Source: an uncultured Candidatus Melainabacteria bacterium
GTDB taxonomy: Bacteria > Cyanobacteriota > Vampirovibrionia > Gastranaerophilales > Gastranaerophilaceae
DNA length: 64,000 nucleotides
Direction of reading: 5' to 3'
NCBI GenBank assembly: GCA_934717745.1
Contig: CAKUZB010000001.1
Coordinates: forward strand, 1-64,000
The translations under genes were made by a program, and so were the position numbers. Every line of letters starts with the position of its first letter. Positions within the stretch are counted from its first letter, which is position 1. Shown here piece after piece: positions 7,078 to 15,725 of the stretch. The notes beneath the pieces were generated by a model. It had not been told where the DNA came from and searched no databases. It saw only the letters and a program-made list of their open reading frames with translations.

Positions 7078-7175
7078 GTACCATTTTCCTCTTTATTTGT
7101 ATTTTTCAAAAATGTACTTTTCGATACCATTATTATACTACAAATTAAAATTAGTCAAATTTTGTAAAAATTTTT

Positions 7176-7949
7176 CTATTTTTTCTTACCCAAGTAACGC
7201 ATTACACTATCTGATAATTGTATATTTTGAAGTTGCAGGTTGTATTTTTTTAAATCGGCAATGTTAGTTTGTTCTGTTAACAAATCTTTTTTGTCGGCTT
7301 TTATAGAATTTTTTACTTGTTCAAATTCGCTAGGATTATCTTGTAGAATAACTTTTGTAATAATTTCATCAGGATATTGAGAACCAAATTTATATTTTGC
7401 TACAAGGTCATTGACAGTTGTTCCCTGATTCAATTTGTAAAGCCATTGAAGTGTTGTAATATCTCTTTTTGAAAGTGTTATAACTCCGTATTTATGCGGA
7501 GTGTACATAATATCAGTGTCATAAGGACTGTGTCCTAAGCCCAAAGCATGACCAAATTCGTGCAAAATTGTGTGATAAACTTCTTCTTCTGCCATATATC
7601 GTTGACAAATTACACCGTCAGAAATTCCGATAGAAACTTCTGCACCGTAAAGCCTGTTATTTGCATCATAATTAAATTGACAATGTCCAAGTGCTTTTCG
7701 GTCAATTCTTCGCCATTCAACATTAATATTTGAACTTAAAATATTATCCACAAGGTTGAATTTTACTTTGCCTTGACTAACACGTTCCCATTCTTGACAA
7801 GCCTTGATAACCATACCTTGATACAGGTGGTCTTGCCCTTGTTTTGAGTAAAATTTCATAGGCGAAATGTAAACGTTTAGTGGCATAAATGTCCAACGCA
7901 TTAATTTTCCGTTTTTGAAACTTTCGTGTAAATAGGTTTTCAATTCCAT
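7176..7949 (-). CDS. matrixin-type zinc metalloprotease without signal peptide
   Basis: 257 residues from the ATG at 7949. Zinc site HEFGHALGLGH (H130, E131, H134, H140) followed by the Met-turn DIMY (M148), the mark of metzincins of the matrixin (M10) class. N-terminal to it are strands typical of the protease domain; about 90 C-terminal residues are polar and unassigned. Start: a longer frame begins at 7976, but the ATG at 7949 has TACAAT exactly 6 nt upstream, pointing to a leaderless mRNA. No signal peptide is visible, so it is cytosolic or leaves by a signal-less route. Family firm, substrate unknown. Confidence 0.8.
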   Translation of the reverse strand: MELKTYLHESFKNGKLMRWTFMPLNVYISPMKFYSKQGQDHLYQGMVIKACQEWERVSQGKVKFNLVDNILSSNINVEWRRIDRKALGHCQFNYDANNRLYGAEVSIGISDGVICQRYMAEEEVYHTILHEFGHALGLGHSPYDTDIMYTPHKYGVITLSKRDITTLQWLYKLNQGTTVNDLVAKYKFGSQYPDEIITKVILQDNPSEFEQVKNSIKADKKDLLTEQTNIADLKKYNLQLQNIQLSDSVMRYLGKKK

Positions 7950-7955
7950 AATTTT

Positions 7956-7961
7956 ATTGTA
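7956..7961 (-). promoter_or_regulatory. -10 box 6 nt before ATG (leaderless mRNA)
   Basis: On the minus strand TACAAT, then AAAATT, then the ATG at 7949. No ribosome site. Same geometry as at 1764, 8985, 21100, 46207 and 47946. Confidence 0.5.
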
Positions 7962-8023
7962 TAATATTTTGTACAAGTTGACAATATGGGGCGGAGTGCC
8001 GTTAATAAAAGGAGATAAAAATT

Positions 8024-8350
8024 ATGAATATGATGCAAATGATGCAAAAAGCACAATCTATTCAAAAGAAGTTACAAGAAACTCAAGCAGAGTTATCACA
8101 AACAGAATTTAATGCTGAAACAGGCGGAGTTGTTGTTACTTGCGACGGTCAAGGTAAATTCAAATCTATAAAAATTTCAAAACAAGCAATTAATCCGGAA
8201 AATCCTGATAGTGTTGATGATGATACAATTGAAATGCTTGAAGATGTTATTACAACTGCGATTAAACAAGCAAGTGAAAAAGCCGTTTCTGAAATGGAAA
8301 CAAAAATGCGTGCTATCACAGGCGGAATTTCAATCCCAGGGTTATTTTAA
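8024..8350 (+). CDS. ybaB: nucleoid-associated protein, YbaB/EbfC family
   Basis: 108 residues. Small dimeric DNA-binding protein; helical N-terminus MNMMQMMQKAQSIQKKLQE, central beta part with GxG-type turns (TCDGQGKFKSIKI), Met/Gly-rich end. AAAGGAGA lies before the ATG. It overlaps recR by one base (TAATG), the standard ybaB-recR pairing. In many bacteria dnaX comes first in this operon; it is not here. Confidence 0.92.
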   Translation: MNMMQMMQKAQSIQKKLQETQAELSQTEFNAETGGVVVTCDGQGKFKSIKISKQAINPENPDSVDDDTIEMLEDVITTAIKQASEKAVSEMETKMRAITGGISIPGLF

Positions 8351-8949
8351 TGATTTATCCAAAATCAATAGCAACATTGATTGAGCAGTTTCAAAAGTTC
8401 CCGTCAGTTGGTCCAAAATCTGCTCAAAGAATGGCATTTCACATGTTAAAAATGCCTTATTCAGAGGTGGAAAAGTTTGCAAAGGCAATAATTGAAGCAA
8501 AAAAAAGCACTGTAGCATGTGAGGTTTGTTTTAATTTATCATCTACAAGTCCTTGTGAAATTTGTTCTTCTGCAACTCGTGATAGAAGTACAATATGCGT
8601 TGTTGCTGAAACAAAAGACTTGATTGCTATTGAAAAAACAAATGAGTATAAAGGTTTGTATCACGTTTTGCAGGGTTTAATTTCACCTATCGACGGTATT
8701 GGTGCTGAAGATATTAGAATAAAAGAGTTGTTAAACCGTTTAACAGATGAAAATGTTCAAGAATTGATTTTGGCTTTAAGTCCGTCAGTTGAGGGTGAGG
8801 CGACAAGTTTATATTTAACAAGGCTTGTAAAACCTTTTGGTATAAAGGTTTCAAGAATTGCCTTTGGTTTACCGGTTGGTACAGATTTGGAATATGCAGA
8901 TGAGATAACATTGGCTAAAGCACTTGAAGGACGTAGGGAAGTTAATTAG
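8350..8949 (+). CDS. recR: recombination protein RecR
   Basis: 199 residues, normal length. Acts with RecO/RecF to load RecA at single-strand gaps. Shows the helix-hairpin-helix (FPSVGPKSAQRMAFH, 17-31), a four-cysteine zinc finger (CEVCFN...CEIC, about 57-72), the Toprim domain starting VVAETKDL, and the C-terminal Walker-B-like region. Start overlaps the ybaB stop, so expression is coupled. Confidence 0.95.
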   Translation: MIYPKSIATLIEQFQKFPSVGPKSAQRMAFHMLKMPYSEVEKFAKAIIEAKKSTVACEVCFNLSSTSPCEICSSATRDRSTICVVAETKDLIAIEKTNEYKGLYHVLQGLISPIDGIGAEDIRIKELLNRLTDENVQELILALSPSVEGEATSLYLTRLVKPFGIKVSRIAFGLPVGTDLEYADEITLAKALEGRREVN

Positions 8950-8961
8950 CCTAAAAAGATG

Positions 8962-8990
8962 TTGCTCTGTTTTTGTCATTAATTTATAAT
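8962..8990 (+). promoter_or_regulatory. sigma-70 promoter giving a leaderless oppF-type mRNA
   Basis: TTGCTC (8962-8967), 17 nt, TATAAT (8985-8990), then 6 nt to the ATG at 8997. The transcript should start at or within a base of the ATG. Confidence 0.65.
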
Positions 8991-8996
8991 ATTTAT

Positions 8997-10001
8997 ATGT
9001 CAGTTTTAGAAATAAAAGATTTGAATGTCGAATATCGCTCTAAAGGTAAAGTTTTTAACAAAGAAAAAGTTGTAAAGGCTGTAAATAATTTATCTTTAGA
9101 GGTTAATCGTGGAGAAATTATTGCAATTGCGGGAGAATCAGGTTGTGGAAAATCTACTTTAGCCAGTGCTATTTGTCGTTTAACTCCTGTAAAATCCGGT
9201 CAAATTTTATTTCATGGTGTTGATACTTTAGGGTTAAAAGGTGGAAAATTAAAGGTTTATCGCCAAGCCTTGCAGATGATTTTTCAAAATCCATATTCAA
9301 GTTTGAATCCCAAAATGAAAATTGGCGATATTTTAAAAGAACCGTTGAAAGTTAACAGTGAGTTATGCATTTATTCTGAAGAGGGCAGAGCCTTATATGA
9401 GATGTCAAAATCAGAAATTGATGATATTGTAATTCAAGCATTGGAAACGGTTGGACTTGATAAAGGGGCTATGGATTTGTATCCACACGAGTTTTCCGGT
9501 GGACAAAGACAAAGAATTGCTATTGCGAGAGCATTAATTTTAAAACCCGAATTTATTATTGCAGACGAACCTGTAAGTGCTTTAGATGTTAGTATTCAGG
9601 CTCAAATAATTAACCTTTTAATGCAATTGAAAAAAGATTTTAATTTGACGATTATGTTTATTTCACACGATATGAATGTTATTCGTCATATTGCTGATAG
9701 AATTGCGATTATGTATTTGGGTAGAATTGTAGAAACAGGTTCTACAGAACAAATTTTTAAATTTCCTCAACACCCTTATACAAGAGCATTGTTGAATGCT
9801 GTTCCAAGTTTTAACAAGCCTGAAAAGGTTATGTTAACAGGCGATATACCTTCTCCGACTGATTTACCTGATGGCTGTAAATTTCATACAAGATGTCAAT
9901 ATTGTATGAATAGATGTAAAATTGAAGAACCGGAGTTGAAAACTTTTTTTGAAACTCACAGAGTTGCGTGTTTTCTAAATGATGAAAATATTGAAATGTA
10001 A
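8997..10001 (+). CDS. oligopeptide/dipeptide ABC transporter ATPase (OppF/DppF type)
   Basis: 334 residues from ATG 8997. Walker A GESGCGKS (46-53), Q-loop region MIFQNPYSSLNP, signature FSGGQRQRIAIARAL, Walker B FIIADEPVSALD, H-loop ISHDMNVI. The C-terminal extension (HPYTRALLNAVP and the CKFHTRCQY cysteine motif) is typical of the peptide/nickel transporter subfamily, not other ABC ATPases. I chose 8997 rather than the TTG at 8973 because TATAAT lies 6 nt before it. No permease, binding protein or partner ATPase is adjacent, so it must work with parts encoded elsewhere. Confidence 0.9.
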   Translation: MSVLEIKDLNVEYRSKGKVFNKEKVVKAVNNLSLEVNRGEIIAIAGESGCGKSTLASAICRLTPVKSGQILFHGVDTLGLKGGKLKVYRQALQMIFQNPYSSLNPKMKIGDILKEPLKVNSELCIYSEEGRALYEMSKSEIDDIVIQALETVGLDKGAMDLYPHEFSGGQRQRIAIARALILKPEFIIADEPVSALDVSIQAQIINLLMQLKKDFNLTIMFISHDMNVIRHIADRIAIMYLGRIVETGSTEQIFKFPQHPYTRALLNAVPSFNKPEKVMLTGDIPSPTDLPDGCKFHTRCQYCMNRCKIEEPELKTFFETHRVACFLNDENIEM

Positions 10002-10080
10002 AAGTTTGTAAAAAGGCTGGTGTTTTTGACGAAAATCAGTGATAATCGTTAATCTGATAGAATAGGTTAGAATATCCGTA

Positions 10081-10109
10081 TTGCGATAAGTTTTTAAAGT
10101 TGTTATAAT
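10081..10109 (+). promoter_or_regulatory. sigma-70 promoter of the prepilin gene
   Basis: TTGCGA (10081-10086), 17 nt, TATAAT (10104-10109). A second TATAAT at 10117-10122 could act as an alternative -10. About 30 nt of leader with GGAG before ATG 10142. Confidence 0.65.
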
Positions 10110-10141
10110 GAAAACGTATAATAAATTTTGGAGTATTGGTT

Positions 10142-10870
10142 ATGAAAAAAATTATAGCATTCACATTGGCAGAAACCCTTATTGTAATGGGTATTATTGG
10201 GATTGTTTCAGCCTTGACTTTACCAAACTTGAATTCATCAACCGGTGAAAAAGAAAAAGTTGCTAAAGTTAAAAAGATTTATCAAAACCTTGAAGACGCA
10301 CTAGGTCGTGCTCAAGCAGTTTATGGGCCAGTAAACGAATGGTTTCTTAATGATTCTACGGCAACTGCTCAAGCAACACGTTTTGGCGATAGAATAACTG
10401 AATTTATGAAAGTATCTAAAAATTGTGGAGTTACAACAAATCAAAAATGTTTTTCTAATACAACGCCAAAAATGATTAATGGTCAGAGTGGATCTATGGG
10501 TGATTATGATGCTTCCAATCAATCATACAAATTTCAAGTTGCTGACGGTACTTCGTTTTCTTTGACGGCGGATTTAGGTCATACTCGTATGCTTTTACAT
10601 TTTAATATTGATGGTCCTAAAGGAAAGAATGTTGCTGGAAATGACGTGTTTTGTTTGTTATTTAATACCAGCACAAATGAAATAACTATTAACCCTAATA
10701 TAGATATTGGACTATTAAATTCAACTGGTTGGGGTCAAGATGCCACAGCGTGGGTTATTAATTTTGACAATATGGATTATCTAAAAGCAGGCACTGACGG
10801 TAAATGTAAAAATAATACAAGCAAAGTACTTAATGCTACGGCAACTCCGCCTGTAACAACTTGTAAATAG
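10142..10870 (+). CDS. type IV pilin-like / type II secretion pseudopilin
   Basis: 242 residues. Class III signal: MKKIIAFTLAETLIVMGII, with the prepilin peptidase expected to cut between A7 and F8; E12 (the +5 Glu) is kept and a hydrophobic helix follows. Position -1 is Ala, not the usual Gly. The globular part has DGPKGKNVAGNDVF, a motif kept in the two prepilins at 58044 and 58717 (a possible metal-binding loop), then W-I-x-N-M-D-Y. Several Cys may form disulphides. Start at ATG 10142 with GGAG 9 nt upstream; a TTG 6 nt earlier is less likely. Single gene between a promoter and a terminator. Confidence 0.85.
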   Translation: MKKIIAFTLAETLIVMGIIGIVSALTLPNLNSSTGEKEKVAKVKKIYQNLEDALGRAQAVYGPVNEWFLNDSTATAQATRFGDRITEFMKVSKNCGVTTNQKCFSNTTPKMINGQSGSMGDYDASNQSYKFQVADGTSFSLTADLGHTRMLLHFNIDGPKGKNVAGNDVFCLLFNTSTNEITINPNIDIGLLNSTGWGQDATAWVINFDNMDYLKAGTDGKCKNNTSKVLNATATPPVTTCK

Positions 10871-10893
10871 TTTTTAAAAGTTTTTAAAAAAAG

Positions 10894-10924
10894 TTAGCAG
10901 AAAATATCTGCTAATTTTTTTTTA
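10894..10924 (+). terminator. intrinsic terminator after the prepilin gene
   Basis: TTAGCAGA/TCTGCTAA (8 bp) with a 5-nt loop followed by nine T. Confidence 0.9.
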
Positions 10925-10966
10925 TTTTTTATTTACTATCAATTACTCACTAATGAATATTTATGC

Positions 10967-10972
10967 TATAAT
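10967..10972 (+). promoter_or_regulatory. extended -10 of the yajQ-nanE-ROK operon
   Basis: TGC-TATAAT with a short leader and GGAGGG before the ATG at 10998. It serves the downstream run of closely spaced plus-strand genes. Confidence 0.55.
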
Positions 10973-10997
10973 AATTAAAAGTAAATAGGAGGGTTAT

Positions 10998-11498
10998 ATG
11001 GCAAAAGATTCTAGTTTCGACATTGTTTCGGAATATGATAAACAAGAACTTGTGAATGCAATCGACCAAGTTAAAAGAGATATTACATCAAGATTTGATT
11101 TGAAAAATTCAAAATCAGACGTTGTTTTAGAGGCTGATAAATGTGTTACTATTACAACAGAAGACGAAACAAAATTAAGAAATATTTATGACATTTTACA
11201 ATCAAAATTAGTTAAAAGAGGCTTGAGTATTAAAATTTTAGACCCTCAAAAAGTTGAAGATGCTTTAGGAGGTGCTGTTCGTCAAGTTTATAATTTAAGA
11301 AAAGGTTTAACTCAAGAACTTGCAAAGAAAATTGTTGGCGATATAAAAGATTCAAAAATCAAAGTTCAAGCATCAATTCAAGGCGACCAAGTTAGGGTTT
11401 CAGGCAAAAGCAGAGATGATTTACAAGAAGTTATTGCAATTTTGAGAGAAAATGCTGACAAATATGACTACCCTCTACAATTCCAAAACTATAGATAA
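10998..11498 (+). CDS. yajQ: YajQ family nucleotide-binding protein
   Basis: 166 residues. Begins MAKDSSFDIVSEYDKQEL as in the family; two ferredoxin-like domains. In other bacteria YajQ binds nucleotides, including cyclic di-GMP, and changes gene expression. Strong ribosome site GGAGGG 7 nt upstream. First of a plus-strand run leading into nanE after 9 nt; no functional link to aminosugar use is known. Confidence 0.9.
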   Translation: MAKDSSFDIVSEYDKQELVNAIDQVKRDITSRFDLKNSKSDVVLEADKCVTITTEDETKLRNIYDILQSKLVKRGLSIKILDPQKVEDALGGAVRQVYNLRKGLTQELAKKIVGDIKDSKIKVQASIQGDQVRVSGKSRDDLQEVIAILRENADKYDYPLQFQNYR

Positions 11499-11507
11499 GG
11501 GGTTGTT

Positions 11508-12194
11508 ATGGGTGTTATTGAAGTATTAAAGAATAAAGTCGTTGTTTCTTGTCAGGCAATGCCAAATGAACCATTGTATCGTGAAGAATGTATGATGGCA
11601 ATGATGCGTTCAGTTTTGAATGGTGGTGCGGGTGGATTGCGAGTTGCAGGTGTCAGAGATGTTAAAAATGCAAAAAAAATGACAGATGTTCCTGTTATTG
11701 GACTTACAAAACCCGATGAAATTCCTGCAAATTGGAAAGAAATTGTTTATATAACTCCGTCATTGAAGCATGTAGGCTTTTTGATTAAGGCCGGTGCAGA
11801 TATTATTGCGTTTGACGGAACAAGCAGAAAACACGAAAACTGTACAGTTGAAGAAATAATCAAATTTATTAAAATTAACAAACGTGTTTCAATGGCAGAC
11901 ATTTCAACAGTTGAAGAGGGTTTAAATTGTGAAAAATTAGGTGTTAATATGATTTCGACAACACTTGCCGGATATACTCAGTTTTCACCTTTAAAAAATG
12001 ACGGCCCTGATTTTGAATTATTGGAAGAACTTGTTAAAAAAGTAAAAATCCCTGTAGTTTTAGAAGGTAGAATTTGGACTCCGCAAGAAGTAGACAAAGC
12101 CTTTGAATTAGGGGCTCATTGCGTTGTGATAGGTTCTGCTATTACAAGACCTCAATTAATTACAAAAAGATTTGTTTCAAGAAAGGATAAATAA
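11508..12194 (+). CDS. nanE: N-acetylmannosamine-6-phosphate 2-epimerase
   Basis: 228 residues, TIM barrel. Converts ManNAc-6-P to GlcNAc-6-P in use of ManNAc or sialic acid. N-terminus VVVSCQAMPNEPLY and the phosphate-binding end (VLEGRIWTPQEVDKAFELGA, VVIGSAITRP) are typical of NanE. It overlaps the ROK kinase by one base (TAATG). The lyase nanA and the deacetylase/deaminase nagA/nagB are not in the window; nagZ at 40459 could supply amino sugars from peptidoglycan. Confidence 0.9.
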   Translation: MGVIEVLKNKVVVSCQAMPNEPLYREECMMAMMRSVLNGGAGGLRVAGVRDVKNAKKMTDVPVIGLTKPDEIPANWKEIVYITPSLKHVGFLIKAGADIIAFDGTSRKHENCTVEEIIKFIKINKRVSMADISTVEEGLNCEKLGVNMISTTLAGYTQFSPLKNDGPDFELLEELVKKVKIPVVLEGRIWTPQEVDKAFELGAHCVVIGSAITRPQLITKRFVSRKDK

Positions 12195-13066
12195 TGAAAG
12201 CACTTGCTCTTGATGTTGGCGGAACTAAGATTTATTCTGCGATAATAGGCGAAAACGGAAATTTTTTGAGCGAAATTGAAAAATATCACACACCAAAGGA
12301 TTTGCAAGAAATTAAAGATACCTTTAAATCAATTATTGCAAAGCATGAAGACGAAGTTGATGTTATTGCGTTTTCAACGGCTGGAGCGGTTAATAATGAA
12401 CATACCAGAGCAATCGGTTCTACAGGAAATCTTGTAAAAGGTTATACAACAATTGATTTTCAAAAATTATCAACAAAGAAAAAAGTTTTTGTTGAAAACG
12501 ATGCGAATTGTGCCGCTTGGGCAGAACATGTTTTGGGTGCATCAAAAGGTATGCCTTATTCAGTAATGCTTACACTTGGTACAGGTGTCGGTGGCGGAAT
12601 TATTGTCGACAATAAATTATACAAAGGCAAATCAGGTTCTGCCGGCGAAATGCACTTTAAAATGTATTCGGATAAACGAAGACATTGTACTTGCGGAAGT
12701 TGGGATTGTTTTGAGGCTTACGCATCGGGTAATGGTTTAAAACACACTGCTGAAGAAGTTACTGAAAATCCTGAAGTTACTACTTATGATGTAATTGACG
12801 GTTTAAAAGCGGGTGATGAAAAAATGGTTGAGGCTTTCAATAAGTGGCAAAATGATATTCTTAACGGAATAATTGGTTTGGCAAATTTGTTTGACCCTGA
12901 CTGTGTTGTTCTTTCAGGCTCAATGGCTCAATTTGTTGATGTTGAATATCTTGAAAAAGAGGCAAATTCTCAAATTATTGTTCAACCAATCAAAGTTTTA
13001 ATGGCTACAACAGGCAACTATGCCGGCATGATTGGTGCAGGATTGTTGGCTTTGGGGGTAAAATAA
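12194..13066 (+). CDS. ROK-family sugar kinase, probable N-acetylmannosamine kinase
   Basis: 290 residues. ATP-binding DVGGTK at 7-12, catalytic Asp in VENDANCAAW, GTGVGGGI, and the ROK zinc motif CTCGSWDCFEAYASG. Overlap with nanE argues for ManNAc as substrate (NanK role), but glucokinase or GlcNAc kinase activity cannot be excluded from sequence. Cytosolic. Confidence 0.88.
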   Translation: MKALALDVGGTKIYSAIIGENGNFLSEIEKYHTPKDLQEIKDTFKSIIAKHEDEVDVIAFSTAGAVNNEHTRAIGSTGNLVKGYTTIDFQKLSTKKKVFVENDANCAAWAEHVLGASKGMPYSVMLTLGTGVGGGIIVDNKLYKGKSGSAGEMHFKMYSDKRRHCTCGSWDCFEAYASGNGLKHTAEEVTENPEVTTYDVIDGLKAGDEKMVEAFNKWQNDILNGIIGLANLFDPDCVVLSGSMAQFVDVEYLEKEANSQIIVQPIKVLMATTGNYAGMIGAGLLALGVK

Positions 13067-13285
13067 TTGGGTAAGTCTAAAAGACGCAGTATTAATTTGG
13101 GTCGACATAATCAATTTGTAAATATGACCAGAAATGATGCTATAAATGAGGTTGTACGACGTTTTAAACACAATGAAAGTGTGTTTGATTTAGTTACAAT
13201 GTTTGGTTTATCCGCAGAGGAATTGCTTGAGGGCGGGGCTTTATATGAAGAAGTCAAAGCGATTGAGGGATTTTTAGATGTTTAA
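13067..13285 (+). CDS. small protein of unknown function
   Basis: 72 residues if started at TTG 13067, directly after the kinase stop and 9 nt after GGGGG. The first 20 residues are basic (GKSKRRSINLGRH); the rest is helical and acidic. An ATG at 13124 would give 53 residues. It overlaps the prenyltransferase start by 8 nt, so coupled translation is likely. No family recognised; the middle (VVRRFKHNESVFDLVTMFGL) could form a short helix-turn-helix, which is a guess. Confidence 0.55.
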   Translation: MGKSKRRSINLGRHNQFVNMTRNDAINEVVRRFKHNESVFDLVTMFGLSAEELLEGGALYEEVKAIEGFLDV

Positions 13286-14252
13286 AAAAGTTTGGTTTTG
13301 GCTAGAAAATTCAAGAGTTTTTACTGTTCCAATGTCAATTTTTTCTTGGTTTGTAGTGTTTACTTTTGGTTTATTAAATAATGGTAATATTTTTTACGGA
13401 ATTCTAGCCTTAATCGGAATTTGTTGCTGTCAATTGGCGACAAATTTATTTGATGATTATGTTGATTACAAAAAATTAGTAAAACTCGGAACTTTAGAGC
13501 ATCAAACAAAATCTAAATGTGCATATATATCAAATGGTGAGGCAACTTTGAATGACGTTTTAAAAGTTGTAGTTTTGTATTGTGCTATTGCTTGTCTTAT
13601 TGGGGCATTTTTGTTGTGGAAAACGGGTTATCCTGTTGCAATTTTTGCCTTTTTAGGCTCAATTTTTGTTTTAACTTATGCTAAATGGTCAACTGCCGGT
13701 ATCGGTGAAATTGCCGTTGGATTAGCATTTGGTCCAATTCTGTTTGGTGGTGTTTATTGGGTTATGACTCAAACTTACAGTATTGAGGTCTTTTTGGTAG
13801 GTACAATCGTTGTAATGTTTACTATTGGACTTTTGTATACAAATTCTTTATTAGATTTTGACGGAGATAAAGTTTCTCACAAAAAAACTTTATGTAGTCG
13901 TTTTAATGACAAAGATAAAGCCGTTTTTGGACTTGGTATAATTTACGGTTGTGCTTATGGTTTATTGCTTTATGCCGTAGCCTCAAAAAATTTAGCACCG
14001 ATATTTTTAATCGTATTTTTTACTGTGCCTTTTGTATTGGAATTAATAGTTTCTTTGCTACTATTTAATGAAAACAAGGCATATATACCTAAAAAGAAAT
14101 TGTGGCACTTTCCATTTGAGGGTTTTGAAAAAATTAAACAAAAAGACGAAAGTATTGCAAGTTTCAGATTTAGAATGTATCAGGCTCGCAATCTTATGAT
14201 GTATGCGTCGATATTGATTTGTGTGGCAAAAGTAATTTCTGTTTATTTTTAA
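13278..14252 (+). CDS. UbiA-family membrane prenyltransferase
   Basis: 324 residues, about eight to nine membrane helices. Carries the two Asp-rich Mg-prenyl-diphosphate sites of the superfamily: NLFDDYVDYKK (about 56-66) and LLDFDGDKVSHKKT (about 191-204). Such enzymes attach prenyl chains to quinone head groups, haem or other acceptors. The first motif resembles MenA-type enzymes, so a naphthoate acceptor is possible but not shown. Overlaps the small gene upstream by 8 nt and ends 28 nt before the M16 protease. Confidence 0.8.
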   Translation: MFKKVWFWLENSRVFTVPMSIFSWFVVFTFGLLNNGNIFYGILALIGICCCQLATNLFDDYVDYKKLVKLGTLEHQTKSKCAYISNGEATLNDVLKVVVLYCAIACLIGAFLLWKTGYPVAIFAFLGSIFVLTYAKWSTAGIGEIAVGLAFGPILFGGVYWVMTQTYSIEVFLVGTIVVMFTIGLLYTNSLLDFDGDKVSHKKTLCSRFNDKDKAVFGLGIIYGCAYGLLLYAVASKNLAPIFLIVFFTVPFVLELIVSLLLFNENKAYIPKKKLWHFPFEGFEKIKQKDESIASFRFRMYQARNLMMYASILICVAKVISVYF

Positions 14253-14280
14253 TATATAATTAAAGAAAAAGGAAGAAATC

Positions 14281-15612
14281 ATGAAGAAAACATTAGTAAA
14301 ATATCCATTTTTGACTCAAGATGTAGAAGTTTATGAACGTGAAAACGGTCATAAAATCGTATTGGCTCATAAAGAGGGCGATATGGTTAACGTTAGTTCT
14401 TGGGTTAAAACAGGTTCTATTAACGAAAATGATGAAAATAACGGAATTTCACATTTTTTAGAACATTTAATGTTCAAAGGAACTCATAAACACAAAGCAG
14501 GTTATTTTGACAGAACATTAGAGGCAAAAGGTGCTATTGTTAATGCTGCAACTTGGAAAGATTACACATATTACTATGTAACTTTACCAAAAGGTGAGGG
14601 TAACAAGGATTTTTATGAAGCAATTGAACTTCACGCAGATATGATGTTAGACCCAATCTTGCCTGAAGATGAAATCGGACATGAATTTGATATTAACGAT
14701 GATAAATCGGTTAAAAATAAACGTGAAAGACACGTTGTTATTGAAGAAATTCGTATGAGAAAAGACCAGCCTTGGACAAAGGTTTATAATATTGCAAACC
14801 ATAATATGTACACAAATCACCCTTATAAACGTGATGTAATTGGTACTCCGGAAATTATTTCTCAAGTACCGCAATCTGCAATTATGGATTATTACAAAAA
14901 ACATTACACTCCAAACAACGTAACAACAATTGTTGTAGGAGATTTTGACCATGAAGAAATCTTAGATAAGGTTTGCAAAGAATTTGATTGGAAAGGTAGA
15001 GAAAATTTTGAAAATCCGCAATTTGAAATTGACAAGCCTACTCAAAAAACAATTTATTTAGAGCAAACAGCAAATGTAAATACAGGATTTTTAATGTTTG
15101 GTTACTTAACTTGTCCTGCAAAAAATGTTAAAGACACAATTTTAGTAGATTTAATTAATATTATTTTAGGCGACGGTGCAAGTTCTCGTTTATATCAAAA
15201 TTTGATTGAAAAAGCAAAAGAGCCTATTTTTAACATTATTGATACTGACCATTATCAATTTAGAGATGGAAATAACTTCTTTGTTGAAGCAAACTTCCGC
15301 CCTGACAAAAAAGAACAAGCGGTTGAACAAATTAAAAAAGAAATTGAAGATATTAAATCAACAATTACAGAAAAAGAATTTAATAAAGCGGTTAAAAAAA
15401 CAAAATCTAAATTTGCTTATAATGCAGAAACTGTTTCTGAAATCGGCGATACAATCGGTACTTATATGACCGTATGTAATGATTTGACTCTTGTTGAAGA
15501 TTATTTAGATATTCTAAATGGAATTACAATCGAAGAAGTTCAAGATGCGGCAAAACGTTATTTGAATATTAATAATGCAGTAATTTCAGTTTTAATGCCT
15601 GATAAACAATAA
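14281..15612 (+). CDS. M16-family zinc peptidase
   Basis: 443 residues, the size of PqqL/YmxG-like processing peptidases. Inverted zinc motif H58-F-L-E61-H62 with the third zinc Glu in the EAIELHADM region about 76 residues on. The second half is the inactive M16 repeat that closes the chamber (RLYQNL, region 300 onward). No signal peptide. AAGGAAG precedes the ATG, and TATAAT about 25 nt upstream may give its own transcript. Substrate unknown; quality control or peptide maturation is likely. Confidence 0.9.
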   Translation: MKKTLVKYPFLTQDVEVYERENGHKIVLAHKEGDMVNVSSWVKTGSINENDENNGISHFLEHLMFKGTHKHKAGYFDRTLEAKGAIVNAATWKDYTYYYVTLPKGEGNKDFYEAIELHADMMLDPILPEDEIGHEFDINDDKSVKNKRERHVVIEEIRMRKDQPWTKVYNIANHNMYTNHPYKRDVIGTPEIISQVPQSAIMDYYKKHYTPNNVTTIVVGDFDHEEILDKVCKEFDWKGRENFENPQFEIDKPTQKTIYLEQTANVNTGFLMFGYLTCPAKNVKDTILVDLINIILGDGASSRLYQNLIEKAKEPIFNIIDTDHYQFRDGNNFFVEANFRPDKKEQAVEQIKKEIEDIKSTITEKEFNKAVKKTKSKFAYNAETVSEIGDTIGTYMTVCNDLTLVEDYLDILNGITIEEVQDAAKRYLNINNAVISVLMPDKQ

Positions 15613-15633
15613 GTTTTTAAATGAAAAACGAAA

Positions 15634-15672
15634 ACGAATGGCGATTTTTACGAAGTAAAAATCGCCATTCGT
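15634..15672. terminator. perfect 18-bp hairpin between convergent genes
   Basis: ACGAATGGCGATTTTTAC and its exact complement around loop GAA. Moderate T-richness on the minus side (TTTCGTTTTT) and weak on the plus side. It probably ends both the M16 peptidase and the coiled-coil protein transcripts. Confidence 0.75.
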
Positions 15673-15725
15673 TTGTATCATATTCTAAAATTTGTTTACA
15701 GAAACTTCAGAAAGGGGAAGACTTG

